DNA of 64,000 nucleotides from Branchiostoma belcheri (GCF_001625305.1 NW_017803854.1:2533299-2597298); one strand, 5' to 3'. Positions 21,901 through 34,905 are shown, counted from the first letter of the stretch. Numbers and translations: made by a program. The notes: a model not told the origin generated them from the sequence alone.

Positions 21901-24900
21901 TTGACATATTCTTTTACATATGGTTTATTTGACTTTTAGTTACACATTTGGACCAGGGCCAAATGGCAACTTACACAATATAAACTTGATCAACGATAAG
22001 GCTAAATTAAGCCCAAGTCTAGTATTAACCACATACTAAAACTAACATTACTAAAAGAAATTTTTAAAGGTAGATTGTTTGTCTTGGCTCTGACAGGTGA
22101 TACAGAAGCTGGCGCGGACGGTACCGGCGCGATGTGTGTCGGCGGGGCGGATGTCGAGCCAGACGTCTACGGTGTCCGCCGGCCATCCCGTGTCGGAGGT
22201 GGTCATGCCGCTCACCGTGCTGTCAGAGGACGAACAGATGATGAGAGATTCAGGTACATCCTGGTGTATATTACCTCTGTGTCACAGAACTAAAAGGAAT
22301 GGGATTTTATTATAGGATTTTATAGTAGCCTGACTACATCACGCTTGCAGCAGCCTTTTCACTGGTTAGGCCCTTAGACTAAGTTAGAGGCTTGATGGCC
22401 AACACCTCTAAATCAGGAGGGGACACCCTAACTTGATTCATTTATGCATATGCCATATTTTTTTTTGTCAGACACAGAATGGTCTGTTACTCGACTCGGT
22501 TACAGTCCTGACCATAGTGTTGGAGGCTGTGATCAAAAATACTAGTAGTGGGAATGGTTCTCATGTACTAGTATGTACCATGACATGAGAATCAGAATTT
22601 GTGAATATCTCATATTTCGTCATCATTCTTACTACCTTTTTATGCCATGTTCAACCTAGTTATTTCATAGAGTAATAATCCATATTTCTTTTTGTAGTTG
22701 CTAAGTTTGCGAAGGAGAAGATCGGCCCTCTTGTTCGAGAGATGGATCGAAACTCCAAGATGGACGACTCAGTGTTGCAGGGCCTGTTTGAAAATGGGGT
22801 AAGTCTAGTCTGTCCTCACAATGCATTCAAAGTTTAGTCTGTTTTATACTGAGCAGTAGTCAGAATAGTGATATTACTGTGTAAGTAAGGTTCACTGCAG
22901 CTTGACAGTTGTTGCAACTGTTTGTTTGTAGATTTCCACATGTACACACTAGCTGATGTAGGTGGCACTTTTGTGATAAGAAGCACTCTATTCAGAAACT
23001 ATGTGGAAGGTGTTTGATAGATATAAAGTTAAGCCCGAGGTTGCAAATTGGATGGCACCCAGGCTAGCAGGCTAGTTAAGGAGGTGAGAGAAGTATAGCG
23101 CAAACTCTGAGCGATTTAATCAGGCTAAGTACTGGTTGTGTTAAAGAAAACTCCAATGCGCCAAAAAGCAATTACTCAAGCAACTGGATATAGTTTTGAA
23201 AACCATATCCAGTTGCTTGAGTAATTGCTTTTTGGCGTATCGTATTACCAGGATGTCTAACCTTCATCGACAAAACTCCAATGCCCTATATATGCTATGT
23301 TCGACCAACCCAGTGAAGTTACTTTTGGCATCTGTGTTTATAGTTGATGGGAGTTGAGGTGGAGGCTGAATATGGGGGTACAGACTCGACATTCTTCTCC
23401 TCGTGCCTGGTGGTGGAGGAGCTGGCCAGGGTGGACCCAGCAGTGGCTGTGCTGGTGGACATACAGAACACCCTCATAGTAACCTCGCTACGGCTTCACG
23501 GCAATGAGGAACAGAAACAGAAGTACCTGCCACGACTGGCAACCGACACGGTCAGTTCTACACTAGAACCGGTAGCAGGAGGCTACAGTAGTGTTCTAGT
23601 TAGCATAAAGGGGGCTCCCTACCTCCTCTTCTGTCATTTAGGCCCCTATGGTGTCTTTCATAATAATTTTTCAATCAGAGTAGGGATGTTTAAGTTTGCA
23701 TTTTAAGCAATATTGTAAAACAAAAACACATGTTTGCAGTGTTATTTCTTGAAATGCTTACAGAATGGTGTGTTAGGCCAAAAGGCGGTTATACTGGCTA
23801 TACAGATACAGATACAGAGAATGAGATTAACATTCTAACCTTATACCATGCACTGTGTGCTTCTTCCCGCAGGTTGGGAGTTTTTGTTTGTCAGAAGCGG
23901 AGTCCGGAAGCGATGCCTTTGCCCTGAAGACTCGAGCAGACAAGAAGGGCGACTACTGGGTGATCAACGGGTCCAAGATGTGGATCAGTAACTCAGAACA
24001 GGCCGGGCTGTTCCTTGTCTTTGCCAACGCCGACTCCTCACAGGTAACCAGGCTGGGCTCAAGTTTTATGAAGTAAGCTCAAACTGCAAATTCCAACACC
24101 TAGAAATTGGACTTGACCAAATTTTTGATTGTACAAGTCCAGTCTTTGTCAAGGAATAAACAATCGACCACTAAAATATATGTGCTACAGCATGTGCCAT
24201 AAAGAAAAATGTCCTAGGACTGATATTATTTGCCCTATGTAAATTGGGTCTTAGTGGGCAGTATATGGAGCAATTTATGAAGGCTAGTGGTGTATAATAT
24301 CATGTACAATCCCTTCCACAGTTCCAATACCTTCACCCAAAGCAAGAACACTTCTCAGATGTCTGTGAACTTGATTGAAGGTCACGAAAACCTAAACTAC
24401 TTCCCGGATGTTTGAAATCTCTGATCTCTTGTTTTTTGCATAGGGCTACAAGGGCATCTCCACCTTTCTGGTGGACAGGGACACTCCAGGACTGACCATC
24501 GACAAGCATGAGGACAAGCTGGGCATCAGGGCTTCATCCACATGTCCTGTTCACTTTGAAGATGTCAAGGTTTGTATCATTCCATAATATCAATAGTCTA
24601 GGCATGGCAGGGCTCGAATCACGTCTTTCCACATACCTGTACTTGTGCATGTAACATTGAAAATTCCTTGCACCAGACAAGTTTTACCTGCACCACACAT
24701 AATGTAAGAAGTATGGATCACACTAAAAACACTAAGAAACCATTGCCATTATTTCTTTTTTTACATCATGTCTAGCCTGGCCATTTTTCTTTTGTCTTCA
24801 GGCCACACCAATTTAATTTGTTGGTTCTCGGATTCGCCTCTTCATTTTTTTCTGATTTGAAAAAAAAAAAAAAAAAAAAATTCTGGTTCTGATGAGCTGA

Positions 24901-27337
24901 ATCATCTAAAAAATGCTCAATTTTGCTCCCAACAGTTGAGGAAAGTCCTTTTCTTCCTAGTTGTTACAGTTTTTCAATCTTTTAATGCAGTGGTTTGGTT
25001 AAAAGTTCAAAATTCATTGTTTAAATTTTATCCCAGCTTTTTGTGTTGACTTCATGGCTCCAATCGAAGCATTTGGGGCTATAATAGGATGCCTAGGCCT
25101 GTTTTTATTTTTATTTTTTTTCGCCCTGTTGCTTCATATTTTTTCTGAAAAAATCCGAGAACCAACAAATTAAATTGGTGTGGCCTCAAGTGTAGTTTCT
25201 TTTTTTTTTCATTTCCCTGACATTAGCACCTCTTCCATAGTCTAAGTCATAAGCTTGTCAATCCTAACAATTGTAGTTGTATCTGTTTGTACATACAGAT
25301 CCCAGAAAGCCATCTCCTGGGGACCGTGGGCCATGGTTATAAGTATGCCATCGGGCTTCTGAATGAAGGAAGGATAGGAATAGCTGCTCAGGTGAGTAGG
25401 TTAACCTTCTGTGTGCCAAGGGTGTCTCAATGTGTTAGCTTTTCACTGATACACTGAAGTGCTGAGTTAAGGTGAAGTTTGAATAGAAAAATTCTTTATT
25501 CACAGCCACTTGTTTAACAAGAGCCGACGTTTCGATAACTATCTGTAGGTGTTAATAGTGTTATCTTCATCAGGGCAATTATGACTGGTTCACTCTGCAC
25601 TAGGTGTTACTGCTTGTAAGAATAAACAGATGTTACCTTTCTAATGTTTGCTTGTTTTTGTTGTTGTTTAGATGCTTGGCCTGGCACAGGGATGTTTTGA
25701 CCATGCTGTTCCCTACACCATGGAGAGGAAGCAGTTTGGACAAAGCATATTTGACTTCCAGGTAAGAACCTGTCAAAAATTGATGACCAGCGATTCAGTC
25801 CAAAGTTCCAAAACTTGCCAACTCAACTTTCATGCTTGAGAAGTGCATTTGAATTTTGGATTATTTATGTACAATGGTTTTTATGAATAGTGCAATGGAC
25901 CTATAACATTATTACGTCACAGTTTGTTTACCGCAATGAATGCCGGTCAATCGACGTTTATATTGTACAGGGGTGCGTAGCGTGGTGTGTGTTTGTGTAG
26001 TGTTAGCCTTAATATAAGGTTTTTAACACAGTACTACTTTCGTCTAATGTCACAACTAAAGCACCCATTACGGCATGTAATGCTGTGTCAACAAAACTAG
26101 ATGCAGCAAAAATCAAACATACCTGACTTTGAAAACTTTGAAATGATCTTTATTCTTTAACTGGCCGTTATAGAAAGTTCTTTAGAACAGGTAAACAAAC
26201 TGTGACGTAATAATGTTATAGGTCCATTCCATTGTGATGTCTTGTCTTTGTTGGGCCTTTACAATAGCCACAGGCAGACAGGCTAGTTGGGCTGCCCTGA
26301 TTGTGTATGCAATAGCCAAACCAATGAACTAGATAAATGTATGTGAATGATGTGTTATTGTTTTTGTCTAGTCCATGCAGCATCAGATCTCGGAGATAGC
26401 CACAGAGATTGAGGCGGCCAGACTGCTGGTGTACAACGCTGCCAGGCTGAGGGAGGCCGGCCAGCCTTTCATCAAACAAGCTGCCATGGCAAAGTTCTAC
26501 GCTGCTGAGGTATGGACACCCTGTCTCAAAAACTGTACACAAAAGAAACCAACAACAACACTAAAATTAGCCAATTTACTAGTAGCAGAGAGACAAAGAG
26601 AGAGGAAGACCAGCTTTAAAACTAAAAGTATTAGTACTCTGTGTTGATTGCTATTGTATTGTGGATTGTATTCTGGTGCAACAAAGAAAATCTTGCAGGA
26701 TTGTCAATGGTCTAATCCAAAAGAAAGCTGTAGTAATAGACAAAGATTGAAAACTGTCATCTCAAACTCTACAAAAAGTAGATAAGAGGTTTATTGAGAT
26801 TAAAACAAGCCAAGTCATTGAAATTGAACTAACTTGTCTTTTTGCAGGTTGCTGCTAAGACCACTGCCAAGAGTATAGAGTGGCTGGGAGGTGTGGGTTT
26901 CACTAAGGACTACCCTGTGGAGAAGTTCTACAGGGACTGTAAGATAGGTAAGATATCACTGATATCTTGTTGTCGTATTTTGTTTAGTAAACGTGACCAA
27001 ATAATATTATAACATGGAGTAGTGATAGATAGCGTGGGGTTGTTTCCTATCAACAAATCCTAATTTTCAAGTCAATCTGCATTGATCTTTTAAAAGTGAC
27101 ATGAACTTTAGATTTAGATCAGAGTGTCTGTTGACAAAGACTCTCTGTCTTTCTCTATGGGACTTGAACTTGCAGTATGGGAAAAGGGGTGAAGCATGCC
27201 ATCTGCTGTTGGCCTTGTTTTGTTCTTGATGTAACTGTATGGTTTTTCCTTTTATTACAGGTGCAATCTATGAGGGTACAAACAACATTCAACTGTCCAC
27301 CATTGCGAGGTACCTGAAACAAGAATGGCAACAGTAG
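18936..27337 (+). CDS. ACADSB: Short/branched-chain acyl-CoA dehydrogenase, mitochondrial, complete (424 aa, 11 exons)
   Basis: Exons: 18936-18950, 22097-22253, 22698-22798, 23344-23550, 23873-24043, 24444-24569, 25299-25391, 25672-25761, 26372-26509, 26848-26947, 27261-27337; total 1275 nt. The enzyme oxidises 2-methyl-branched and short acyl-CoAs in isoleucine breakdown, passing electrons from FAD to ETF in the mitochondrial matrix. The N-terminus [18 protein letters not shown] is Arg-rich and acidic-free, as a transit peptide should be. ACAD signatures are present: LSEAESGSD in the FAD/substrate region, WISNSEQAG, and [20 protein letters not shown] supplies the catalytic Glu (residue 404). 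Length matches vertebrate ACADSB (432). Exon 1 has only five codons and is assigned because ATG GCA GCA CTT CGA ends at GTAAGT in phase 0, matching exon 2. Intron 1 holds an antisense CR1-like element. Confidence 0.94.
19345..21800 (-). mobile_element. CR1-like non-LTR retrotransposon, 5'-truncated, in ACADSB intron 1
   Basis: A minus-strand reading frame contains the end of an endonuclease domain ([30 protein letters not shown]) and a reverse transcriptase with [21 protein letters not shown] and FADD, then a C-terminal region ([19 protein letters not shown]). A one-base deletion near 20138 breaks the frame between the FADD segment and the C-terminal segment. The 3' end carries a short TATCAAGG tandem tail, as CR1/L2 elements do. 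The 5' end is cut inside the endonuclease. The copy is therefore dead on arrival and lies antisense to its host gene. Confidence 0.88.
23150..23275. repeat. Palindromic copy of a dispersed repeat fragment
   Basis: AAAGCAATTACTCAAGCAAC is followed after a 16-bp spacer by its reverse complement, then by GGCGTATCGTATTACCAGGA. The right half also occurs at 49670-49738, directly downstream of a hammerhead-like motif, so both belong to one repeat family. Confidence 0.75.
24801..25185. mobile_element. Harbinger-like MITE (GGCCACACC termini), copy 1
   Basis: Inverted termini of about 33 bp start GGCCACACCAATTTAATTTG. The flanking trinucleotide TCA is repeated on both sides, as expected for a 3-bp target duplication. 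A second copy lies at 62823-63198. It sits in the ACADSB intron between exons 24444-24569 and 25299-25391. Confidence 0.8.
25523..25576 (-). ncRNA. Hammerhead-ribozyme-like motif in a dispersed repeat (copy in ACADSB intron)
   Basis: On the minus strand the order is GCC, CTGATGA, A, GATAAC..loop..GTTATC, GAAA, CG, TC, GGC. This gives the CUGANGA and GAAA core boxes, a six-base stem II and a GCC/GGC stem I around a UC cleavage position, with a one-pair stem III. AATAAAGAA follows downstream. Similar minimal hammerheads are known from Penelope-like retroelements. An extra A after the CTGATGA box departs from the canonical core. Confidence 0.5.
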
Positions 27338-28938
27338 ACTCTTAAAAAAACTGGAACCTCCAATTCTCGCACTGGTCCAGTTTCAAGTGTAGCTACCTCT
27401 ATTTTAAAATTGCCAAGCGTATCAAAGCCCTTAAATTATAAATGGTGGTCAAGAGGCTAGTTTGCTGTCATGTAATATTAGGTGAGTATCTGGAACAAAA
27501 TCATGATCTCAGTGGTTCAAATATATTTGGGATTTTGTACTTTCTTGAAAGTTTTGTTTTCAAGATACAATGTATGTTCTTATTTCTCTGCATGCAAAAA
27601 TGTAACTAACATGAAAAGTTTGTGTTTTATGGTATATATGTAGAATATTTAAAGATGTGTATTTGACTGTTAAATTGGCAAAAGAAAATGGTGTCACACT
27701 AAACACACAGCACTAGACTGTTGTCTCTCCCCCCCCCCCTTGCCGCAAGGCCTTTGGGCTTCACCAAAACACTTGTATAGAACACTGAAGACACAAATAC
27801 CTGTATATCTTCTGCAGAGACATTGTTAGCCAAGAAAATATTTAATGATTTTAACTACACAGTAGTCTTCTGAAGTGTGTAAAAAGTATAAAGGAAAACA
27901 GTTATCAGTATTGCTTGTGAATAGATACATTTTGTTGCAAATTGTGATAACATAACAACATTGTTGAGTTTGAAAATACATTCTGAGATTGTTAAGCATT
28001 GTAGAATCTTCATGTGTATACAAATGTGTAGATTATATGATGACCCAGCCAGTCCTTTGTACTTAACTTCTCAGAACTGGTGTTGGTATAACAAACTGTG
28101 TTTTGTAGTAAACATGTTGACAATGATTCTAGTACTGGTAGTGTTTTTTCAGTTCGGTACCTTCAGATCTTTCTCCCCAAATGTCACATATGAGGCATGG
28201 ACATAAAACAGACACACACTGATACATTTATTCAAACACAAACAAGAATTATCATCAAGAGTGATGTCCATAATGTTTATTTCATTGCAAACATGAAATA
28301 ATTCACATCACAAAGTGAAGACTTTACCAAACGGCTTAAAGGGCATGCTCTACCAATACGTTCTACTGCAGAATTCTATACACACCACTTGGGACTACTT
28401 TCCCCAGTGGTCTCCCAAACATTCTAAACCAAAGTTGTTTTTTTTGCCAAAATCAGTGAGCATCACCTTTCCCATCCACCATAAAACTGACAAAAAAGGC
28501 ACCAAATTTTCCAAGAAAAGTGAAGTTTTAATGGTGTATAGGCTAATAGAAATCTATGCCCTAACGTTATTTGGTCACAGTTTTGTTGAATGACGTCATC
28601 ATTGAGTTGCACAGTGAAGGCCCCAAAATGGAGCACGATTCTAGTCTCTAGCTTATATCTTTGAAAATCAGTTTAGTGGGTGTAATGACAGTTCTAACTG
28701 GATACATGAGAAATTATTTTTGTGGTCAACCACCTGTTTTTGTTGTATATTTGAGAGTTGGACCCTTGTTGCTTTCTAGTGCAGAAGAATATTTGAGATT
28801 GAAATGTGGGAAAGTACTCTTATGTAACCTTGTTTCCGTGTATCTAACTATAGCCTTCAACGTCCAAACATAATGGTGGCATCTACCCTGTTGTAGGCAG
28901 CTCATTTGGGCTGCAGGCAGGGAGGGAGAGCGCGCCTC
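27338..28938. other. Intergenic between convergent ACADSB and methyltransferase 1
   Basis: 3' flank of ACADSB meets the 3' flank of the minus-strand methyltransferase. A TTTATT at about 28275 could be the polyadenylation signal of the latter. Open frames here are not supported by homology or splice structure. Confidence 0.5.
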
Positions 28939-31900
28939 TCACTGCACTTTCTTGGTGCACCAGTAGAGGGCGTTGAGGCGCGGCACCTCCAGCGGGTTTC
29001 CGTTCTGCGCGATGGCGGGGTCGGTGGTCAGCAGTTTGAGCATTTTCTCGGCGCACTCTTTCCTGACGTCGGGCTCCCGAGCGATGGCGCTGTACGTCAT
29101 GAAGAGTTTCACCACAGACTCGGCGTCGGGCTATGGGGAAAGAAAAATGATTATAAGTTAGGATTTTGCCAGGGGAAAATCTGCTTGGAGATTACAATCT
29201 ACCAGACTTCTGAAGCGACTGTAAAGAGTAGAAATTTAATAGCCAAATAGACAGTTGTCACGGTGTTCTTATTGTGCAAATGGGTATCAAAGATTGCAAC
29301 TGGGGTAATGTTGCTGTACATCTTCATAAATAATACATGTCAGGGTAAAGATTGCGATGTAGCAAAACCGAGAAATTTTAACAGCGAAGATACAACAAAA
29401 AATGCTGAGGAGACGGAGACTACTAGACACAGGCTACTCATGAGAAGATGAAAGGACCACGACAAGCACAAGTATACATAGCTGTACAAGTATACATAAA
29501 AAAGTATACATAGCTGTACAAGTATACATGAAAAAGTATACATAGCTGTACAAGTATACATAAAAACAAAACATAAAGATTTAATTTTGAAAACTGATAC
29601 TGTATGACGCGCATTCTGTTGTCACAATTTAAGGGACAGTGGACAAGTAGGGCTTCTTGGAACACCTGTATGTTGTAAGCCATATAGTTATGCGGGTGGT
29701 TTTGTTTAGTAAACGGAAGACCATATCCGGCTATGTGGGACAGAGGCTCATCAGAAGTACAGTGCAGGTAATAACTGTTCTGTTGACCTGGTTTCCACTG
29801 GACACCTGGAGGCGGTGGCTTTACCATTCATTCGGTTCGACATAATTACGGTTGAGTCAGCCAAAATGTTCTTTATCTGATCAAACCGTCAAAGTTCATG
29901 TGTTTGCGTGTGTGAACGGAACGTACAAGTCCAGCCTTTTGTTATTGTTATCTGGTGGGCCGAATACTCTTCGCTGCAAGCTTAAGGCTGACTTGCAAGG
30001 AGCTTACAATATTGGCGGGGCTGAATTGTGTAATCTCCAAGCAGATCTTTCGATGGTCGCAAAGACAGTATCAAATTGGCCAGGCTGTATTCACTGGCCT
30101 CCAGACAGTTACCATTTCGCCACCGTGAAGATCTTTCGGAGACAGGGACAACTCTAATGGTATAGGGAGAAAGAGAGATATACAGACAGACAGATTGAGC
30201 TCTAGAGAGGAAGAGGGGGAAAAGAGAGACTCTTGTACTACCGATTGTAAAACGAGAGAGAGGCCCTTGTACATGTGCCATTGTAAACCGACAACAGATA
30301 TCACAACGACATTTATACAATACTGGACCATGGCCTGACCAGAGTCTGTTGGTTCTCCCAGGGAAAGATGTGCTCCTGCAGCGGAGTGAAGAGCGGCGCC
30401 GCGTCGAAGCAGTTCTTCCAGCTGGTGTCCAGGAGCGGGTTGAGGTAGTACTCGGGACACTCGGGGTACATGTACTTCCGGATCAGTTCGTACACGCCGT
30501 GAACCAGCGGGTACTTCTCGTCATCCCCCGTGAAGTTGATCCCTGGGAGAAAAAAAGGAGAAAAACCGGCAACAACGGGAGAAGTAACAGTATTAACAAT
30601 TAAGCTGGAAAATGCTGAGATATCTTTCTGTATCTTGCTAGGTCTGTGAGTATTTATGATATATATACATGTACCACCAAGTACAGACTATTCCACACCA
30701 AAGCTCTTGATTTAATTTTATGGTCTCCACAATTACAACTGATGAGGTGATGAGGAACTCATTCGTTGCATCACGTTACATTCGTGCTTTACAGTAGATT
30801 CCCATCTCTTTAAAAATGTCCAGGTTGCTAGCTCTTTTCTTCAGCCTAGATCTTAATTTCAAGCATTTCATTTCCCTAAGAAACACCTAGGCAGAAGAAA
30901 AATCTCCAGGCTACTAGCGTTTGATCTACAAAATGACTAACAAACTTGTGGATGCAACAACTACTTAACTGAACTAGTTAAGAAAAGAAGCAGATCACAA
31001 CTATCAGAGTTATAAATCAATAAGGATTCATGTTTTCCCATAAATATTGTTGTATACAGTAGATAAAGTTGACATCCTCAGTAGATTAAACAAAGCCTAG
31101 AGTTAGATGTGGAAGGGAGGATGGGGCCTACCGTTCCGGCTGTAATATAAGCAGTCACCGCCGCGTGCCTGAGAAGTTACACCGGCGCCGGGCAGTTTTA
31201 CCGGCTATGCAAATACAGATACATGTACAGAAACAAGCAACACAACAACAAGTTGCTCTCCAAGCAGAGGTTTAAGCTCTGGCTTCTTTTCACGTGCTTC
31301 ATGCGTTTTATCGGGCTTTACTTTTTGCAATGATATCCTTTTTTTCATAAACCAAATGTTGGTGTATATTGGATGCTGTCTTGCCGATTTGATATGCCAC
31401 CAAAAGATCTGCTTGAAGATTAACAAAGTGTCATTGATGAATTTTCAGCTACAACCTTCACTAGCAGATTCAAATGACCAATCACACAGGGGCACGTGAT
31501 CTTACGTCAACAATTGGTCAAAAGCGCCAGGAAGTCTATAACGCCCCCCGTCCCTGATGACTTACCGAACTTTCCGCCAGGAATGAGGACCCGGTGAACC
31601 TCGCGCAGGGCGGCCTCGTTCGCGTAGAAATGGAAACTCTGCGAGGAGACAACAGCCTGAGGAAACAGGGAAAAGGATAGGTATTAAAGCAAACGATGCT
31701 ACAGCACCAGTTACCATGGTGACAAACGTCTGGTCCAGGTCATTGACCTTACATGTATGTGTTTGGGGAAGAAGATCAAGAAACAAAGCAAAAACAATAT
31801 GTTTTCCTTCTGCGAAGGTTAACAGGACGAAGGTAAACCTTGAAAAATAACGACAACGCATTTTGAAACCACACCTACCCTGACAGAGTTGTCGGGAAGC

Positions 31901-32951
31901 GGGATGTTCTCGCAGGGGCCGACAAAGGCGTCCACCCCGGGAACATTGGCCTTCAGCTGCCGGATCATACCCGCCACAGGGTCTAGAGCCACGATCCGCG
32001 CGTCCTGAAAATCACAGCCGAAAATGTGTCAGCAGGCTCCAGTAGATGTCATGTGAGTAATCTTCAAGCAGATCTTTATGTGGCAAGGCTGCAGCGAATG
32101 GTCTCTCCTTTTGCCACTGTAGTATCTGCTTAAACTTAAAAGATTAGATATCATGTCTGTAACCTATAGACACATTCTAAGGTAGTAACTGCCCATTAGC
32201 CACCCTGTCACCATTAGCCATCGGTGGCTAATGGTCACTCATCCTCTTGCCAAGAGAGACTGCCTTAAGCTTGCAACCAACCGTTGGTCTGCTTGGAGAT
32301 TACATGTGAGGACGATATGCTGCTGCAAAGAGGGCGTGCATTTATTCATTGCAGGAAGTATGACAAATAGGAGTTTACCTCTCCAAGTACGTCCTTGATG
32401 ACACGGGTACATTTCCCGGTCCCGGCGCCCACGTCCAACACGTCATAGGTTGTCGGGCTGACGTCATCAGTGGGCGTGGTCCCGTTGGTTTGATTGACGT
32501 TGTCCACGAGGCCCAGGTGTTCCAACAGAACCCTCACTCCCGCCTTGTCATGGGACGGACGGAACTTCTCGTAGTCGTCGTTCTGTGGACGCATAAAACG
32601 GCCTCATTTGTGTTGCTCTTAACTTGTAGACAGCTTTGATACGACAATCAAGTCTCTCTCATAGCTTAGGTCCTTAGGATAGCCTAAAAAAGGCTCATTT
32701 GTGTTGGCCCTTAAAGGCATTCAAGCCGATTTCAGGACAGTAAAACTGGGTTTTCAAACTCAATTTTCTGGCTGGCCAATGACTTCTTGAACCATGCTGT
32801 TATTAAACTAAAAAGTACATTTACGTTGCAACGTAGTTTTCATGGTGGAAATTAAATGTAAGACTATGTAGAAGCTGACAAAAAAACTTCTAACCGTGGT
32901 TTCCCACATGTCCCTTGCGGCATCGCTATGCTGTTCCTTCTGAGCACTCAT
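28939..32951 (-). CDS. Class I SAM-dependent methyltransferase, copy 1, complete (290 aa)
   Basis: Exons in transcript order: 32951-32895, 32582-32379, 32004-31879, 31656-31566, 30542-30340, 29130-28939 (873 nt). The protein begins MSAQKEQHSDAARDMWETT. SAM-binding motif I is VLDVGAGTG (67-75), an acidic strand follows at ARIVALDP, and PCENIPLPDNSVR with AVVSSQSFHF forms the post-I/motif II region, then VHRVLIPGGKFG. This is the Methyltransf_11-type fold, probably cytosolic and acting on a small molecule, but the substrate is unknown. The donor of exon 1 is G|GTTAGA and of exon 5 is G|GTCAGG, both also kept in copy 2. It is about 90% identical to copy 2 in inverted orientation. Confidence 0.9.
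29240..29400. repeat. Dispersed repeat shared with 40050-40200
   Basis: The block AATGGGTATCAAAGATTGCA, continuing GGTAATGTTGCTGTACATCT and GTCAGGGTAAAGATTG, recurs at 40072-40150. It lies in the last intron of methyltransferase 1, while the other copy sits in the spacer near methyltransferase 2. Confidence 0.8.
31254..31424. mobile_element. MITE of the CTCTCCAAGCAGAGG family in methyltransferase 1 intron
   Basis: It begins CTCTCCAAGCAGAGG and ends GATCTGCTTGAAGATTA. Related copies or ends are at 11957, 29985-30110, 32070-32307, 34965-35135, 51300-51482 and 8580. The inner part shares CATGCGTTTTATCGGGC with 37250-37280. Confidence 0.75.
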
Positions 32952-33066
32952 GGCGGCTGGTACGGTAAAGTCGGGGGAGAACTAGTCTGGGGAGGACAGA
33001 GACAATGGCAGGAAGGAGAAGCCAACGTTAGATAGTGTGCGTGAGTTCACCATGTGATAGAGAATT

Positions 33067-33266
33067 TAGTCTCCACCAGACTCCTTTGCAGGCTGAATAA
33101 ATAGTAGAAATCGGCCTAAAAAGGGTATTTAATTGGCCAGAGGAGATGGCCGGCCGTGCAGGCAAATGGACCCTCTCTAGCCGGCCAACTCCTCTGGCCA
33201 GTTAAATCCCTTTTTAGGCCGATTTCTACCATCCATTTAGCCTTCAAAGAAGTCTGATGGAGACTA
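33067..33266. mobile_element. Foldback MITE with TAGTCTCCACCAGACT ends and 9-bp target duplication
   Basis: 200 bp, nearly palindromic throughout (AAATCGGCCTAAAAAGGG paired with its complement). It is flanked by TAGAGAATT on both sides. A 9-bp target duplication with long inverted repeats points to a Mutator-like superfamily. Copies at 47572-47737 and 53025-53240. Confidence 0.88.
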
Positions 33267-34329
33267 TAGAGAATTCATCACAACGAACCTGTTAAACTGA
33301 AGAATGATGTAGCTCGGAATTCGATTAAAAGATTACAGATGCATGCATGCTACCTGTTTAGGTGAGACTGCATAACTTACAAGAAGACACGGTTCATAAA
33401 AATGCTTGGACAAAATTATTAGAGTCCTGGACGCAATTTTTTTTTGCAAGAGGAGTGAGTATGACACTAGTCCGAATTCAGTCATGACAAAAACAGGGTC
33501 GGTACATGTAGGTATGCCTAAGTCTTCTCTTAATCTTTAAATCTCGGCTTAAGTGATATGTCAGAAAAAAACTGCATGTATCTCCTGACCAGAGATGTCT
33601 CCAGGACCTGTCCCACCGGTTGCTTGTGGGGCCGGGAAGGGACAGTCAAAATTTGCACCCGTTTCAGAGGGTTTGAAATTCAGATGCCACGCAGAACAAC
33701 ACAAAAAGTAAGGCAGGGATGACCTGCGTGCCATCCTATTTGTTTGCCGGGTAGGAAAACTGGAAAGACAACATTTTTCCCAGGCCTATAAAGGCCCTCA
33801 TTAGCAGAGGACAAGAGGATGTGCCCTACTTATTCACTGGTCCTTAAATTGCGACACCAGCATGCGCGTCACACAAGATTAGTTTTGAGAACGAAATATT
33901 CGTAGTTTGTTTGTCATGTCACATATTGACTGTTAGAATTTTTACCTAAGAGCGGAGGCATTCTGTAACAACTCCTTCAAATCGCAATGCCATGGTGGTT
34001 ATTAAGTTTTTTTCCGCCGTATATGCGTTAACGTAATAATATCCGTTCTTGCAGTACTACTGCTGCATGAAAAGTGGGATTTACCAACATCGGTATTTAC
34101 CGGCTAAGTCTGGTGATGGTTACTTGGCATGCAGTGGGAGCTCCGAGGGACTAGTGGATATATTGGAGTTTTTGACTCACAGCTAGTCACATCTTCAAGC
34201 CAATCATGATTCCAAGTTATTTATGATTGTTTGCATGGTGGTTACGAACTTAGAAGAAGAAACAAGCGCTTTAACTTTTCAAATGCTCCATTATGCATTG
34301 TTGTCGGCCATATGGTGTTTTTGATTTGT

Positions 34330-34905
34330 GATCGATTGTCTTCTCTACTGTGGAAAAGTACCGGTTGCCCCGGGCAGTTCCGACGGGTTACATGCTGTCA
34401 TCGCACATTTTTGCTGTGAAAAACGTCACAAGTGACCCTTGATGACACAGGTCACATGTCATTCTCATTCGGGTTTTTCCTTTATAGAAAAAAACTGAAA
34501 ACTGCACGACGCGTTTTACAACACACGCAGCTTGCTTTTGTGGATGATCATGACAAGTGGTGACAGAAAATTCAAAACTAACGCGAGCGCGCGAACAAAA
34601 ATATGTCTATCACTATTGCTTATCGTCTCTACTGTGGAAAAGTACCGGTTGCCCCGGGCAGTCCCGACGCGTTAAATGATGTCATCGCACATTTTTGCTG
34701 AAAGATGGGCACATGTCATTCTCATTCGGGTTTTTCCTTTATAGAAAAAAAACTGAAAACTGCACGACTCCTTATAACACCTGCAGCTTGCTTTTGTGGA
34801 TGACAATTGGTGACAGAAAATTCAAAACTAACGCGAGTGCGCGAACAAAAATATGTCTATCACTCCTGTGGAAAAGTACTGATTGCCCCGGGCGGATTAA
34901 GTGTG
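34330..34905. repeat. Degenerate tandem duplication (unit ~230-285 bp)
   Basis: CTACTGTGGAAAAGTACCGG with GTTGCCCCGGGCAG occurs near 34345 and 34630, and in shortened form near 34863. GGTTTTTCCTTTATAGAAAA occurs near 34471 and 34730. Non-coding spacer between the two methyltransferases. Confidence 0.8.
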
